Shown: positions 4,481-12,616 of the stretch, piece by piece
Position numbering within the stretch: the stretch's first letter is position 1
Layout of the letters: the number at the start of each line of letters is the position of its first letter
DNA from: an uncultured Eubacterium sp.
GTDB taxonomy: Bacteria > Bacillota > Clostridia > Peptostreptococcales > Anaerovoracaceae
NCBI GenBank assembly: GCA_937894585.1
Contig: CALBGO010000064.1
Location: 1 to 20,429, forward strand
DNA: 20,429 bases
Reading direction: 5' to 3'
Notes under the pieces: model-generated
The model's database searches: none
What the model was told of the DNA's origin: nothing
The model's input: the letters and a program-made list of their open reading frames with translations, nothing else
Program-made: the position numbers and the translations under genes

Positions 4481-6418
4481 CTTCAGAAGTCCTTTCCGAT
4501 AAGCTTCTACCAGCCGTTTCATATTGTCCACCTGTTCCTGAAGCTCAATGCCCTGATCTGTATCGATGACCAGCATACGAGCCGGAAGCACTTCCACCGT
4601 TTTTACCTCCGGTGACTGAAATTCCTGAGTTCCGTCCGGCTGCAGCGGTTTATAAGGCTTATGCTCGGCAAGAGCCATAAATCTGGAGTTAAAGATAAAG
4701 GTATAGCCTGCAATTCCGGTCTGCTTTTGGTAGGCCTTTGAAATTCCTCCGTCAATAACATACAACAGACCGCCGCCTTTGATCGGAGATTCGCCGTCCT
4801 TGATTTTTACAGGTACATGACCGTTGAGAATCTTCGAGCGCTTCGGGTCCAGTCCGAACTCAATCAGAATCTTTTCGCACGGAGCTTTCTCTTTAATCAG
4901 TTTATAATACGGTCTGGTAGGCTCCTTATGTGCTTTTTTGTCGGCAATAAACAGCCGCTCGAAAGTCGTCATCTTCTCCTTACCGAACAGAGGCGAATTG
5001 CCGCCCAGCCACAGATACCACATCAGGTCACCCATACGGCCCACTTCCTCCGATTCATCCGGCGAAAAATAGGCTTTACGCACTTCTCTGTCCAGATAAT
5101 CCATCAGAGCCTTGCCCTTAAAAGATTCTCCATTGATTTCCACCTCTTCAAAATCACCGTCTTCAGTCATCGGAATACATCCGTGATACAGAAGATTTCC
5201 GTTTATCTTTTTATAGAGGGCGCCGTGGCTGTAAAGAAAACGGATGTGTTTTTGGAGTTTTTCCGAATTGAGGATGGAAGCTTCCAGAGAATTCATCACT
5301 TCTTCTTCCTCCTCCGTCAGCTTATAAGGATCGGCAGAATCCACCGTAGGAAGATTGGTATCTCTCAGCGGATAAACGGTCCCCTCAACATTTACTGTGC
5401 CGTCCTCCCAGTTGATCTTATCCAGCAGCAAGCGATTTTCAAGATGGTATTCGGGGTGCGCCATAATCCGCTGTCCCTCCACCTTAAACTGACAAACAGC
5501 AATAGCTTTGTGCATCTTGGCTGCCAGCGGCTCTTCAATCTGGTCATACTGATTGCGTTCCAGAATATGCGGCTGAAAAAAATCGCACGGATCATCTCCA
5601 TAGATACGCTCTGCAAAAGAAGCCAGCGGTCTTAAATTGATACCATAGCCGTACTCCAGCATATCAAAATTGTTGTAGCTGATATTCATTCTCAGGATAT
5701 TGGCAATGCAAGCCCAGTTTCCCGTCGCTGCTCCCATCCAGACGATATCGTGATTTCCCCACTGAAAATCCACATCGTGATAATCCATTAGAAAATCCAG
5801 TATCGTATCCGGGTGCGGTCCTCTGTCAAAAATATCCCCGATGATGTGCAGGTAATCCACTGCCAGATTGCTGATGGCATCCGCCATTTCAATGATAAAA
5901 TCCTCCGCAATTCCGCTTTCCACCACAGTCTTGATAATAGCATCATAATAATGCAGACGATTCTCCTCGTCGTCGGCATGAAGCAGTTCGTCCATAGCAT
6001 AATCAAGATATCTGGGCAGTCTGCGGCGCACTTTTGAGCGGGTATACTTAGTCGAAACAGATTTACAGATTGTTACCAAACGATATATTACAGTCATACA
6101 CCACTTGTCAAAATCCGCTTCGCTTTTTTTGCGGCGCGCCATCTCTGCCTGCGGATTGTAAATCAGAGCCGCCAGATCTTCTCTGTCGCTCTCACTGAGA
6201 ATCCCTCCGTAATGCTCGTCAATTTTACTTTTCACTGTGCCGGAAGCGCTTTTCAGCATATGAATAAAAGCTTCATGTTCACCGTGAAGATCGCTTAAAA
6301 AGTATTCCGTGCCTTTCGGCAGCGCAAGAATCGCGCTGAGGTTGATAATCTCAGCAGTCGCTGCTTTGATATTCGGATAATCCTTGGAAAGCAGCTCGAG
6401 GAATTTAATATCAGCCAT
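4469..6418 (-). CDS. fbp: Fructose-1,6-bisphosphatase, class III (Firmicutes type)
   Basis: Fbp hydrolyses fructose 1,6-bisphosphate to fructose 6-phosphate in gluconeogenesis. With 649 residues it matches the long Firmicutes family, which is unrelated to Fbp class I and GlpX. It carries a calcineurin-like metallophosphoesterase core: DLHGEHE (43-49), GDIFDRG (194-200) and GNHD (221-224), with later metal-ligand histidines likely in MAHPEYH and NGHVPVK. The ATG at 6418 is favoured because AAAGG precedes it at a normal distance; a TTG two codons upstream is an alternative. The gene has its own sigma-A promoter and a terminator about 165 nt past the stop. Its last codons lie in a tandem repeat. 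Confidence 0.95.
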   Translation of the reverse strand: MADIKFLELLSKDYPNIKAATAEIINLSAILALPKGTEYFLSDLHGEHEAFIHMLKSASGTVKSKIDEHYGGILSESDREDLAALIYNPQAEMARRKKSEADFDKWCMTVIYRLVTICKSVSTKYTRSKVRRRLPRYLDYAMDELLHADDEENRLHYYDAIIKTVVESGIAEDFIIEMADAISNLAVDYLHIIGDIFDRGPHPDTILDFLMDYHDVDFQWGNHDIVWMGAATGNWACIANILRMNISYNNFDMLEYGYGINLRPLASFAERIYGDDPCDFFQPHILERNQYDQIEEPLAAKMHKAIAVCQFKVEGQRIMAHPEYHLENRLLLDKINWEDGTVNVEGTVYPLRDTNLPTVDSADPYKLTEEEEEVMNSLEASILNSEKLQKHIRFLYSHGALYKKINGNLLYHGCIPMTEDGDFEEVEINGESFKGKALMDYLDREVRKAYFSPDESEEVGRMGDLMWYLWLGGNSPLFGKEKMTTFERLFIADKKAHKEPTRPYYKLIKEKAPCEKILIEFGLDPKRSKILNGHVPVKIKDGESPIKGGGLLYVIDGGISKAYQKQTGIAGYTFIFNSRFMALAEHKPYKPLQPDGTQEFQSPEVKTVEVLPARMLVIDTDQGIELQEQVDNMKRLVEAYRKGLLKEKY

Positions 6419-6458
6419 ATTCAAGTTCCTTTCATTTCAATAAAACTTTGTCCCTTCA

Positions 6459-6487
6459 ATTATATACTTTTGCGTCTATTTTGTCCA
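6459..6487 (-). promoter_or_regulatory. Sigma-A promoter of fbp
   Basis: In minus sense TGGACA (6482-6487) and a perfect TATAAT (6459-6464) are separated by 17 bp, about 40 bp upstream of the fbp start. The -35 box lies between the -35 and -10 elements proposed for the divergent spoIID promoter. Confidence 0.7.
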
Positions 6488-6501
6488 TATACGCATACAC
6501 T
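6474..6501 (+). promoter_or_regulatory. Probable sigma-E promoter of spoIID
   Basis: CATACACT (6494-6501) fits the sigma-E -10 consensus CATACA-T. A TCTATT sequence (6475-6480) lies at about the expected -35 distance and resembles the sigma-E -35 element. No TATAAT is seen for this direction. The start point would fall near 6508, giving a very short leader with the AAGGAGG site at its 5' end. Confidence 0.55.
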
Positions 6502-6522
6502 GAATGCAAGGAGGAACAACCT

Positions 6523-7533
6523 ATGCGCTGCTCAAGAAAAAGAAGAACTGCTTCTGTCCGTAGAAAATTGTCCGTGTCAGGCTTTCGAAATCCGGCCGCT
6601 TACACTGTAAAACTTCGTCACGCCGCGGTCTATATTGCAATTATCATTACACTTACAGCTCTGCTTCCCTATTTCTGTATCAAGCTCTTTCCGCAAATCA
6701 CAACGGATCCTGAAAGCATAACTTACAGAGGAACACTTCCGAAAACAGTAAAAGTCTACATTACAGCAGAGAGAAAGACAAAAACCATTCCTTTCGAAAA
6801 GTATGTACAGGGAGTCGTTGCTTCGGAAATGCCCTCCTCTTTTGAAAAAGAAGCTCTCAAAGCACAGGCTGTGGCAAGCCGCACTTATGCTTTGGGAAGA
6901 ATAAAAGCCGGCACAAAACTCTGCGACTCGGTTCACTGCCAGGTATACAGAGAGGATAACATCAGCCGGAAAGTTAAGAATGCGGTAAAATCCACCTGCG
7001 GTCAGGTTCTTCTCTCAAAAGGAAAGCTGGCTGCCAGCGCACTGTACTTTTCTTCCAGTGCCGGACCCACAGAAAATGCAGAGGATGTATTTACAACTCC
7101 TCACAGCTATCTTGTCAGTGTAAAAAGCTCCTATGAACCCGGCGCCACACACAAAAAAGAAACCTGTACTTTGACAATAAATTCCTTTGTAAAAAAAATG
7201 AGAAAGACTCTTCCCGACGCTCATTTCGGTAAAGTCACAAAAAACAACATCCGTATCATATCCCGAACGAAAGGCGGCAGGGCAGATACTGTCCGAATCG
7301 GCAAAGAAGAAGTCTCCGGAAGCGATATCCGTACAGCCCTCGGACTTTACTCCTGCCGCTTCAAAATATCTTTTATCGGAAATAAAAAAATTACGATCAC
7401 AACCGCAGGCTCCGGCCACGGCGTCGGTATGAGCCAGTACGGCGCCAACGGCCTTGCAAAAAAAGGAAAATCCTATGAAGATATCCTCTCTCACTACTAT
7501 CAGGGAACCCGGGTCAGCGCAAAAACCAAATAG
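6523..7533 (+). CDS. spoIID: Stage II sporulation protein D, peptidoglycan lytic transglycosylase
   Basis: SpoIID degrades glycan strands during engulfment of the forespore, with SpoIIM and SpoIIP, at the mother-cell membrane. The protein has a basic N-terminus, one membrane segment (about 33-54) and the SpoIID/LytB domain. The probable catalytic Glu102 lies in VASEMP, a possible zinc site in LCDSVHC (Cys134, His138, Cys139), then SSSAGPTENAEDVF and the signature GSGHGVGMSQYGANGLA (297-313). I chose the ATG at 6523 (336 residues), which has AAGGAGG 8 nt upstream; the open frame extends back to 6448 across the promoter. It is the only plus-strand gene here, and a sigma-E-like promoter precedes it. 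Confidence 0.93.
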   Translation: MRCSRKRRTASVRRKLSVSGFRNPAAYTVKLRHAAVYIAIIITLTALLPYFCIKLFPQITTDPESITYRGTLPKTVKVYITAERKTKTIPFEKYVQGVVASEMPSSFEKEALKAQAVASRTYALGRIKAGTKLCDSVHCQVYREDNISRKVKNAVKSTCGQVLLSKGKLAASALYFSSSAGPTENAEDVFTTPHSYLVSVKSSYEPGATHKKETCTLTINSFVKKMRKTLPDAHFGKVTKNNIRIISRTKGGRADTVRIGKEEVSGSDIRTALGLYSCRFKISFIGNKKITITTAGSGHGVGMSQYGANGLAKKGKSYEDILSHYYQGTRVSAKTK

Positions 7534-7578
7534 TGCAGTTTCTTTCCGGTATAGGATTTTTGACGGTGCAGCTTTGTT

Positions 7579-7658
7579 CTTTACTCCCACAACTGTTTCT
7601 TTACTTCAGCAGTCTTTTCTTTACTTCGGCAGTCTTGTCTTTACCACAGCACGAGTCC
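7579..7658. repeat. 20-bp tandem repeat downstream of spoIID
   Basis: Four units of exactly 20 bp begin CTTTAC at 7579, 7599, 7619 and 7639. The second and third units (CTTTACTTC[A/G]GCAGTCTT) are nearly identical and the outer two are degenerate. The A/G alternation inside TTC[AG]GC also occurs in the fbp repeat at 4361-4480, which has the same period, so the two may be related. Confidence 0.7.
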
Positions 7659-7878
7659 GCTGGTTTTTTACCGCGCCGCAAGAATATGACACAAATTGAT
7701 CCGCCCGTTCCCGCATTTCTACAAGTTTGGAAAATCGGCATAGCTGATGGGAATATCGCTGTGCAGGTTTTATCTGCCTGCTCCCTCCCTTTTACAAAGC
7801 TTCCTTGCGGCAAACTGCTCAGGTACCGCGGCGCTTGCAGAGCTGTTTGTAAAACTAATGATTCCCACCTTTTCTGTT

Positions 7879-7925
7879 AAAAGAAAAAACCGAAGATGTA
7901 AAGAATCTCTTCTTTGCACCTTCGG
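7879..7925 (-). terminator. Terminator of murA
   Basis: Arms 7890-7905 and 7910-7925 form a 16-bp stem with one mismatch and a 4-nt loop. In minus sense TTTTTTCTTTT follows it. It lies about 50 nt past the murA stop codon. Confidence 0.85.
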
Positions 7926-7977
7926 GAAACACCTGCTTACTGTTTGTCAAAAACTCTTTTCTTTTCTGTTCTGATTT

Positions 7978-9243
7978 CTAATCTTCGATTCTGAAAATAT
8001 TTGCGCCGAGAGCTCTGAATTTTTCCGTAAACTTTTCATAACCTCTTTCGATATGATAAATCTCGGAAATCTCCGTAGTACCTTCTGCCACAAGACCTGC
8101 CAGTACCAAAGCCGCTCCTGCGCGAAGATCTGTCGCAATAACCTGCGCGCCTTCCAGTTTCTTTGCGCCCTGAATCATAGCCCGGTTGCCCTCTGTCTTA
8201 ATATTGGCTCCCATACGATTCAGTTCCGCTACATGCATAAACCGGTTTTCAAATACAGTTTCGATCACCGTGCTGGCGCCTTTTACCGTAGTCAGAAATG
8301 CCATAAACGGTGACTGTATATCCGTTGGGAATCCCGGATAAGGCAGCGTTTTTAAGTCTGTTGCAACAAGATCCGGATTATCTGCAATCACATACATACC
8401 CTCGTCACCCATTTCCACAGTCACACCGCACTCTCTAAGCTTTGCGGTAATGGGTTTTACATGATCGGGAACAATATTCTTAATCAGAATCTGCCCATGG
8501 GTAATGGCAGCCGCCAGCATAAAAGTGCCCGTTTCTATCCGGTCCGGAATCACTGTATGCTCCGCCCCGTGAAGACGCTCAACACCCTCAATCTTGATGG
8601 TGTCTGTACCTGCGCCCTTAATTCTGGCGCCCATCTTATTCAGGAAGTTTGCCTGATCGACAATCTCCGGCTCTTCCGCCGCATTTTCGATATAAGTTGT
8701 ACCTTTGGCAAGTACTGCTGCCGCCATAATATTCTCTGTTGCGCCGACGCTCGGAAAATCCAGATAAATACTTGCACCCACCAGACCTTCTGGTCCTGCA
8801 ATCGCTTCCACATAATTATCTTTTACGATTATTTCCGCGCCCAGAGCCTCAAATCCTTTCAGATGCAGATCAATAGGTCTTGCGCCGATAGTACATCCTC
8901 CCGGCATATGAACCTTGGCTCTTCCGGTTCTGGCAAGCAGAGGTCCCATCACAAGAAAAGATGCCCGCATCTTGCTCACAAGATCATAGTCTGCTTCACT
9001 TTTCAGGATTTCTTTTGTATTTATCTCAATCACAGATTCTTCCAGCTCGTGTATCTCCGAACCCAAAGACCTTAAAATCTCTTTCATGACATCTACATCA
9101 CGAAGAGCAGGTACATCACGGATTTCGCATTTTTCCTCTGCCAGTATGGCAGACGCCATCAGCGGCAGAACTGCATTCTTGGCTCCGCTGATTACTACCT
9201 CTCCATTTAATGGCTCGCTCTTTTGAACTAAAAATTTCGCCAC
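7978..9243 (-). CDS. murA: UDP-N-acetylglucosamine 1-carboxyvinyltransferase
   Basis: MurA transfers enolpyruvate from PEP to UDP-GlcNAc, the first committed step of peptidoglycan synthesis, in the cytoplasm. The 421-residue length is standard. Substrate-binding Lys22-Asn23 lie in SGAKNAVLP, and the fosfomycin-target Cys117 in PGGCTIGARPIDLHLKG; DRIETGTFM and the C-terminal RAGAALVLAG(L)VAEG block also match. The start is GTG at 9243 with GGAGG 6 nt upstream. The gene stands alone between its own promoter and terminator. Many Firmicutes carry two MurA paralogues, and which one this is cannot be decided from the window. Confidence 0.95.
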   Translation of the reverse strand: MAKFLVQKSEPLNGEVVISGAKNAVLPLMASAILAEEKCEIRDVPALRDVDVMKEILRSLGSEIHELEESVIEINTKEILKSEADYDLVSKMRASFLVMGPLLARTGRAKVHMPGGCTIGARPIDLHLKGFEALGAEIIVKDNYVEAIAGPEGLVGASIYLDFPSVGATENIMAAAVLAKGTTYIENAAEEPEIVDQANFLNKMGARIKGAGTDTIKIEGVERLHGAEHTVIPDRIETGTFMLAAAITHGQILIKNIVPDHVKPITAKLRECGVTVEMGDEGMYVIADNPDLVATDLKTLPYPGFPTDIQSPFMAFLTTVKGASTVIETVFENRFMHVAELNRMGANIKTEGNRAMIQGAKKLEGAQVIATDLRAGAALVLAGLVAEGTTEISEIYHIERGYEKFTEKFRALGANIFRIED

Positions 9244-9282
9244 TTCTCTCCTCCATCAACTTTTATTAAACAGTATATAAAC

Positions 9283-9311
9283 AGTATACTAACGATTCCC
9301 CTTTTTTTCAA
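9283..9311 (-). promoter_or_regulatory. Sigma-A promoter of murA
   Basis: In minus sense TTGAAA (9306-9311) and TATACT (9283-9288) are 17 bp apart. An 11-bp near-repeat ending TATACTG runs through the -10 box and just downstream of it (about 9271-9292), which may mark a regulator site or a second start. Confidence 0.75.
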
Positions 9312-9318
9312 CTAAAGA

Positions 9319-9352
9319 TGAAAAAAAAAGCCTGTCAGAGACAGGCTTTTTT
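9319..9352 (-). terminator. Terminator of the abrB-like gene
   Basis: GCCTGTC (9330-9336) and GACAGGC (9340-9346) form a stem flanked by A-tract and T-tract, with nine T residues following in minus sense. The symmetry would let it act in both directions. Confidence 0.9.
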
Positions 9353-9359
9353 CTCCGTA

Positions 9360-9602
9360 TTACAGTTTCTTCATTTCTTCAATGCAGTTTACACAGACAG
9401 TTTTTCCGTGAATCAGTCTTACATCGCTGACTTCTCCGCAGAAAATGCAGGATGGCTCATATTTCTTCAGCATAATGTACTGACCATCAACGAAAATTTC
9501 CAGTGAATCTTCAGTCTTGATATTCAGATTTCTTCTCAATTCTACCGGAATAACCACTCTGCCCAGTGCGTCTACCGGTCTTACAATTCCTGTTGCTTTC
9601 AT
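9360..9602 (-). CDS. AbrB/SpoVT-type transcriptional regulator with CxxC tail
   Basis: The first about 50 residues, from MKATGIVRPVDALGRVVIP through LEIFVDGQYIMLKKY, are a classic AbrB swapped-hairpin DNA-binding domain. Such proteins act as transition-state or sporulation regulators. The C-terminal half has CIFCG (52-56) and CVNC (70-73), two CxxC pairs that could hold a zinc ion, instead of the AbrB tail of Bacillus. Related short AbrB proteins with such a tail occur in Clostridia. The start has AAGGGAG upstream. It is the last gene of its unit, 44 bp after the preceding membrane-protein gene, and a strong terminator follows. The regulated genes are unknown. Confidence 0.88.
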   Translation of the reverse strand: MKATGIVRPVDALGRVVIPVELRRNLNIKTEDSLEIFVDGQYIMLKKYEPSCIFCGEVSDVRLIHGKTVCVNCIEEMKKL

Positions 9603-9646
9603 AACAAACTCCCTTCAGTTCCTACTGTTACCGTACGATTTCATAC

Positions 9647-10000
9647 CTACTTCTTTTTATTCCCGTTCTCTGCCCCTTCGTTTTTATCATGATTGAATAT
9701 CGCAGCCAGAGAACCGAAAGACTTCACAAGGTTAGAAACAGCCCCGATTAAATTCTGCTGTCCCTTTACCGCTTTGGATACATCGGAAACAGCCGACTGC
9801 ACATCGCCGATAATCGCATCGATTTCTTTTGCCTTGTCTGCGGCAATTCCGCTGATCACCGTTGTATCTTCAAGAATCTGATTGGTGTGTTTAATTGTCT
9901 TCACCAGATTTTTTGCTATGATAATCAGATAAATCACCATTACAATCAGCGCCGCAAGCAAAAGATAAATCAGTGCAGCTTTTACATCAATTGTTATCAT
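9647..10000 (-). CDS. Small membrane protein with coiled-coil tail
   Basis: The 117-residue protein has one N-terminal membrane helix (about 8-30, nearly all Leu, Ile, Ala and Val). A cytoplasmic-type helical region follows, rich in T/S/A/V/D heptad-like spacing (about 35-100), and then a Lys/Asn-rich tail. The layout resembles DUF948-type small membrane proteins, but I cannot confirm the family. The ATG has GGAGG 7 nt upstream. A near-consensus promoter starts here, and the AbrB-like gene lies 44 bp downstream, so the two are probably co-transcribed. A scaffold or envelope-associated role is only a guess. Confidence 0.8.
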   Translation of the reverse strand: MITIDVKAALIYLLLAALIVMVIYLIIIAKNLVKTIKHTNQILEDTTVISGIAADKAKEIDAIIGDVQSAVSDVSKAVKGQQNLIGAVSNLVKSFGSLAAIFNHDKNEGAENGNKKK

Positions 10001-10032
10001 TTCCGAACCTCCTCGCCCCTCATCTATGGAGC

Positions 10033-10061
10033 ATTATACCGTTTTTTCCATAAAATAGCAA
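10033..10061 (-). promoter_or_regulatory. Sigma-A promoter of membrane protein/abrB-like pair
   Basis: In minus sense TTGCTA (10056-10061) and a perfect TATAAT (10033-10038) are 17 bp apart, in the 69-bp gap after trmN6. No terminator follows trmN6, so read-through from upstream is also possible. Confidence 0.75.
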
Positions 10062-10069
10062 CAATTTTA

Positions 10070-10873
10070 TCATCTTTTTTCGTATAATTTCAGTATTTCC
10101 TCAGAATAATCCCCGTTTTCAGTGTGTACACTCAAAGGTTTCAGGATTCTGAGCTCACTGTTTCCGCCCTTTACGCAATGTACCAGAAGAATATTGGGCT
10201 TTTCCATCGGCTTTCCGCTGACAAAACACATTTCTTTGGGCTCTAAACCGTACTTTCGGCAGTTTTCGCAGATATCTGCAAGCCTGGACGGTCTGTGTAC
10301 CATATAAAAATCGCCTCTGAACTTGAGAAGCCTTGAAGCCGCCGCGATAAAATCAGAAAGGGTCGCGCTTGTTTCATGGCGCGCAATGGCCTTTGCCCTG
10401 TTTGCGCTTTCAATTCCGCAGTTTCCCGCAGTATACGGGGGATTGGAAGTTACAAGGTCAAATTGACCGCAGAGCGATTCATCCTCTGTTCCTTCGGCAG
10501 CAAAGTCAAATACATCCCGATGGAAAAAATGAAGCCTGTCCGAAAGGCCGTTATACGCCGCATTTTGTTCTGCAAGGCGAAAAGAATTTTCCTGAATTTC
10601 GACACCGCCGATATAACCTGCCTCTGTTTTATGGCTGAGGATTAAAGGAATAATTCCTGTTCCTGTCCCTAAATCCATAATGCGGAAATTTAAACATGCA
10701 GAAGAATACGACCGTACTGCACCATCTCCAGAAACTTTCCCGGCGCCCTTTGCCGCAGCTCCCGCGGCAGCAAACCCTGCAAGAAGCACCGCATCAATAC
10801 CGTAGCAGAATTCCTCCGGCTGCTGAAAAATTTCCAGCCCGCCGAAGCCCGTATCATCCAGACGAAGTTCCAT
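10070..10873 (-). CDS. trmN6: tRNA1(Val) A37 N6-methyltransferase family protein (YabB/TrmN6)
   Basis: This is a class I SAM-dependent methyltransferase. The SAM loop is DLGTGTG (67-73), the acidic motif II is VEIQEN (91-96), and the catalytic NPPY is at 144-147, typical of N6-adenine methylation. The N-terminal block with FCYGIDAVLLAGF matches TrmN6/YabB, which methylates A37 of tRNA-Val in E. coli; the substrate here is inferred. Unlike the usual compact link to the SAM loop, about 25 Ala/Gly/Ser-rich residues (36-60) are inserted. The ATG follows the ricT stop by 2 nt, with AAGGAG overlapping the ricT end. The order ricT-trmN6 matches yaaT...yabB in Bacillus. Confidence 0.87.
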   Translation of the reverse strand: MELRLDDTGFGGLEIFQQPEEFCYGIDAVLLAGFAAAGAAAKGAGKVSGDGAVRSYSSACLNFRIMDLGTGTGIIPLILSHKTEAGYIGGVEIQENSFRLAEQNAAYNGLSDRLHFFHRDVFDFAAEGTEDESLCGQFDLVTSNPPYTAGNCGIESANRAKAIARHETSATLSDFIAAASRLLKFRGDFYMVHRPSRLADICENCRKYGLEPKEMCFVSGKPMEKPNILLVHCVKGGNSELRILKPLSVHTENGDYSEEILKLYEKR

Positions 10874-10875
10874 AG

Positions 10876-11805
10876 CTACTCCTTAATCAGAGCTTTCAGC
10901 TCATCCAGATATTCTTCCTCAACTTCCTCCAGAAGATCCTTGCTGCTGGTCCGCTGACCGTGTTTTTTATGACCCAGACGCTTAATCTCTTCCTTTTTAT
11001 ATGTGTAAATATCGGTGCCCAGCTTCTCCTGTCCGTCATCGTCTTTCTCTCCGATATACAGTCTGACTTTAACCTTGCTTTCCAGAATATTGGTCTCAAC
11101 CACTTTACCCATACCGTCTGCAGTTTTTACCTTTTCTCCCGTATCCGGCATTCCCTTGCGAAGTTCCATATAAACATCGTTTTCGTATTTAAGACAGCAC
11201 ATCAGTCTGCCGCAGATACCGGAAATTTTAGTCGGATTCAGAGACAGATTCTGAACTTTTGCCATTTTGATGGAAACCGGCTCAAAATCAGAAAGCCAAG
11301 TGCTGCAGCACAGACTCTTTCCGCAGGAACCGATGCCGCCCAGCATTTTTGCCTCGTCACGCACCCCAATCTGACGCAGTTCGATTCTCATTTTGAAAAC
11401 TCCCGCCAAATCCTTCACCAGTTCTCTGAAATCCACTCTTCCATCAGCAGTAAAGTAGAAAATAATCTTGTTATTATCAAATGTATATTCCACATCAATC
11501 AGCTTCATTTCGAGGCCGTGTTTATCTATTTTTTCCTGACACAGCTTCAGCGCTTTGTCCTTTTTCTTTTCGTTTTCTTCGTGGCGTTTAATATCATCCT
11601 CATCTGCGGCACGAATAATCTTTTTCAGCGGCTGCACGACTTCGTCATCGGAAACCTCTGTAATCTCCATGGAAACCGTTCCAAATTCCAATCCTCTGGC
11701 CGTCTCTACAATAACAAAGTCTCCCGGCTCCACCTGATGATCATCCGGGTCGAAATAATATACTTTGCCGGCATTTTTAAATTTTACTCCAGCTACCTTT
11801 ACCAT
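10876..11805 (-). CDS. ricT: RicT/YaaT (PSP1 domain) regulatory protein
   Basis: RicT, with RicA and RicF, forms the Y-complex that stimulates RNase Y mRNA maturation and affects Spo0A-linked development in Bacillus. The 309-residue protein has the PSP1 C-terminal domain and six cysteines in two clusters: GSCGKSLCC (Cys161, 166, 167) and GICGRLMCC (Cys198, 203, 204). These are known or likely ligands of a [4Fe-4S] cluster. The ATG at 11805 has GGAGG 8 nt upstream; the TTG at 11820 is part of the holB end and of that ribosome site. It starts 4 nt after holB, which indicates translational coupling. RicA and RicF genes are not in the window. Confidence 0.93.
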   Translation of the reverse strand: MVKVAGVKFKNAGKVYYFDPDDHQVEPGDFVIVETARGLEFGTVSMEITEVSDDEVVQPLKKIIRAADEDDIKRHEENEKKKDKALKLCQEKIDKHGLEMKLIDVEYTFDNNKIIFYFTADGRVDFRELVKDLAGVFKMRIELRQIGVRDEAKMLGGIGSCGKSLCCSTWLSDFEPVSIKMAKVQNLSLNPTKISGICGRLMCCLKYENDVYMELRKGMPDTGEKVKTADGMGKVVETNILESKVKVRLYIGEKDDDGQEKLGTDIYTYKKEEIKRLGHKKHGQRTSSKDLLEEVEEEYLDELKALIKE

Positions 11806-11809
11806 CTTG

Positions 11810-12616
11810 TTATCCTCCAATTTTCAGAATTAAATTCCTGAGTGCATATTTATAATTTACATTGGCAAGTAAATCTCTTCTTGCTTCTTCAATATATCTG
11901 ATATCCGAAATCATTTTCGCTCTTCGAAGAGCCTGCGGTTCATCTTCAGTCAAATACCGGCGATACAGCCTCTCAAGACCGTCCAAAAGCCGAAAAGCTT
12001 CTTTCCTGTCCTTCACAATCCCCGTAAGCTTATCTTTTAAATCACAGAAATACGCACCTTCCGTAATCATATTCAATATATCCTCAGCGCCCGAAAGGTC
12101 TATGGCATCGCCTGCAGCGACATAATTGCCGATGCGGTAAATAATACACCTTGAGGTAATCGTAGGAAGAAGGTTCTCTGTATTCTCTGAAAGAAGAATG
12201 ATGACCGTTCCCGCAGCGGGCTCCTCCAGCGTCTTCAGAAGACGGTTCTGCGCCCTTACTGTCATCGTATCCGCATCTTCTATAATCGCGATATTTCTGC
12301 TGCCCGAAGGCTTGTTCTTCAATTTTTCCTGCAGCGCGGCGACTTCCGCATCCTTCAGCGACAGGTCGTCTGCACAGATTGTATATAAATCCTCATAATT
12401 ATCATGGTCAATTTTTCTGCATGTTACACAAGAATCACAGCCGGTTCCCGGATTTTCCGGACACAGAACAGCTTTTACAAAGTCTTTAGCAAAGCTTTTC
12501 TTATCAATACAGCTGTCCCCTTCGACAATATAAGCATGAGAAATATTTCCGGCAGCAACCGCCCTTTCGATTCTTGCTGTCAGCTTCCCAAATTCTTTAT
12601 AGTTCCTCAGCGACAT
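11810..12616 (-). CDS. holB: DNA polymerase III delta' subunit
   Basis: HolB is a clamp-loader subunit that helps load the beta sliding clamp at replication forks. The N-terminal AAA+ region has a degenerate Walker A (VEGDSCIDKKSFA), as expected for the non-hydrolysing delta'. A four-cysteine zinc module follows (Cys52, 60, 63, 66), then the Walker B-like IAIIEDAD, and TSRC in place of the sensor SRC motif. Further identity rests on AQNRLLKTLEEPA. At 268 residues it is on the short side. The start overlaps the tmk end by 10 nt. The tmk-holB-ricT order is conserved in Bacillus and Clostridia. Confidence 0.92.
   Translation of the reverse strand: MSLRNYKEFGKLTARIERAVAAGNISHAYIVEGDSCIDKKSFAKDFVKAVLCPENPGTGCDSCVTCRKIDHDNYEDLYTICADDLSLKDAEVAALQEKLKNKPSGSRNIAIIEDADTMTVRAQNRLLKTLEEPAAGTVIILLSENTENLLPTITSRCIIYRIGNYVAAGDAIDLSGAEDILNMITEGAYFCDLKDKLTGIVKDRKEAFRLLDGLERLYRRYLTEDEPQALRRAKMISDIRYIEEARRDLLANVNYKYALRNLILKIGG

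Larger units (their letters stand above)
7534..7977. other. Intergenic region between converging spoIID and murA
   Basis: This 444-bp gap holds a 20-bp tandem repeat (7579-7658) and the murA terminator (7879-7925). No convincing spoIID terminator is seen; weak GC-containing hairpins occur near 7755-7785 and 7810-7850 without good T-tracts. Open frames on both strands (up to 115 codons) show no domain, no ribosome-binding site and poor protein-like composition. Confidence 0.5.

Noticed and set aside
4327..4569. Plus-strand hydrophobic ORF opposite the fbp end
   Set aside because: Its Phe/Leu-rich repeats only reflect the T-rich minisatellite, and it is antisense to fbp.
7533..7880. 115-codon ORF after spoIID
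   Set aside because: It overlaps the 20-bp repeat, has no Shine-Dalgarno, and has no recognisable domain.
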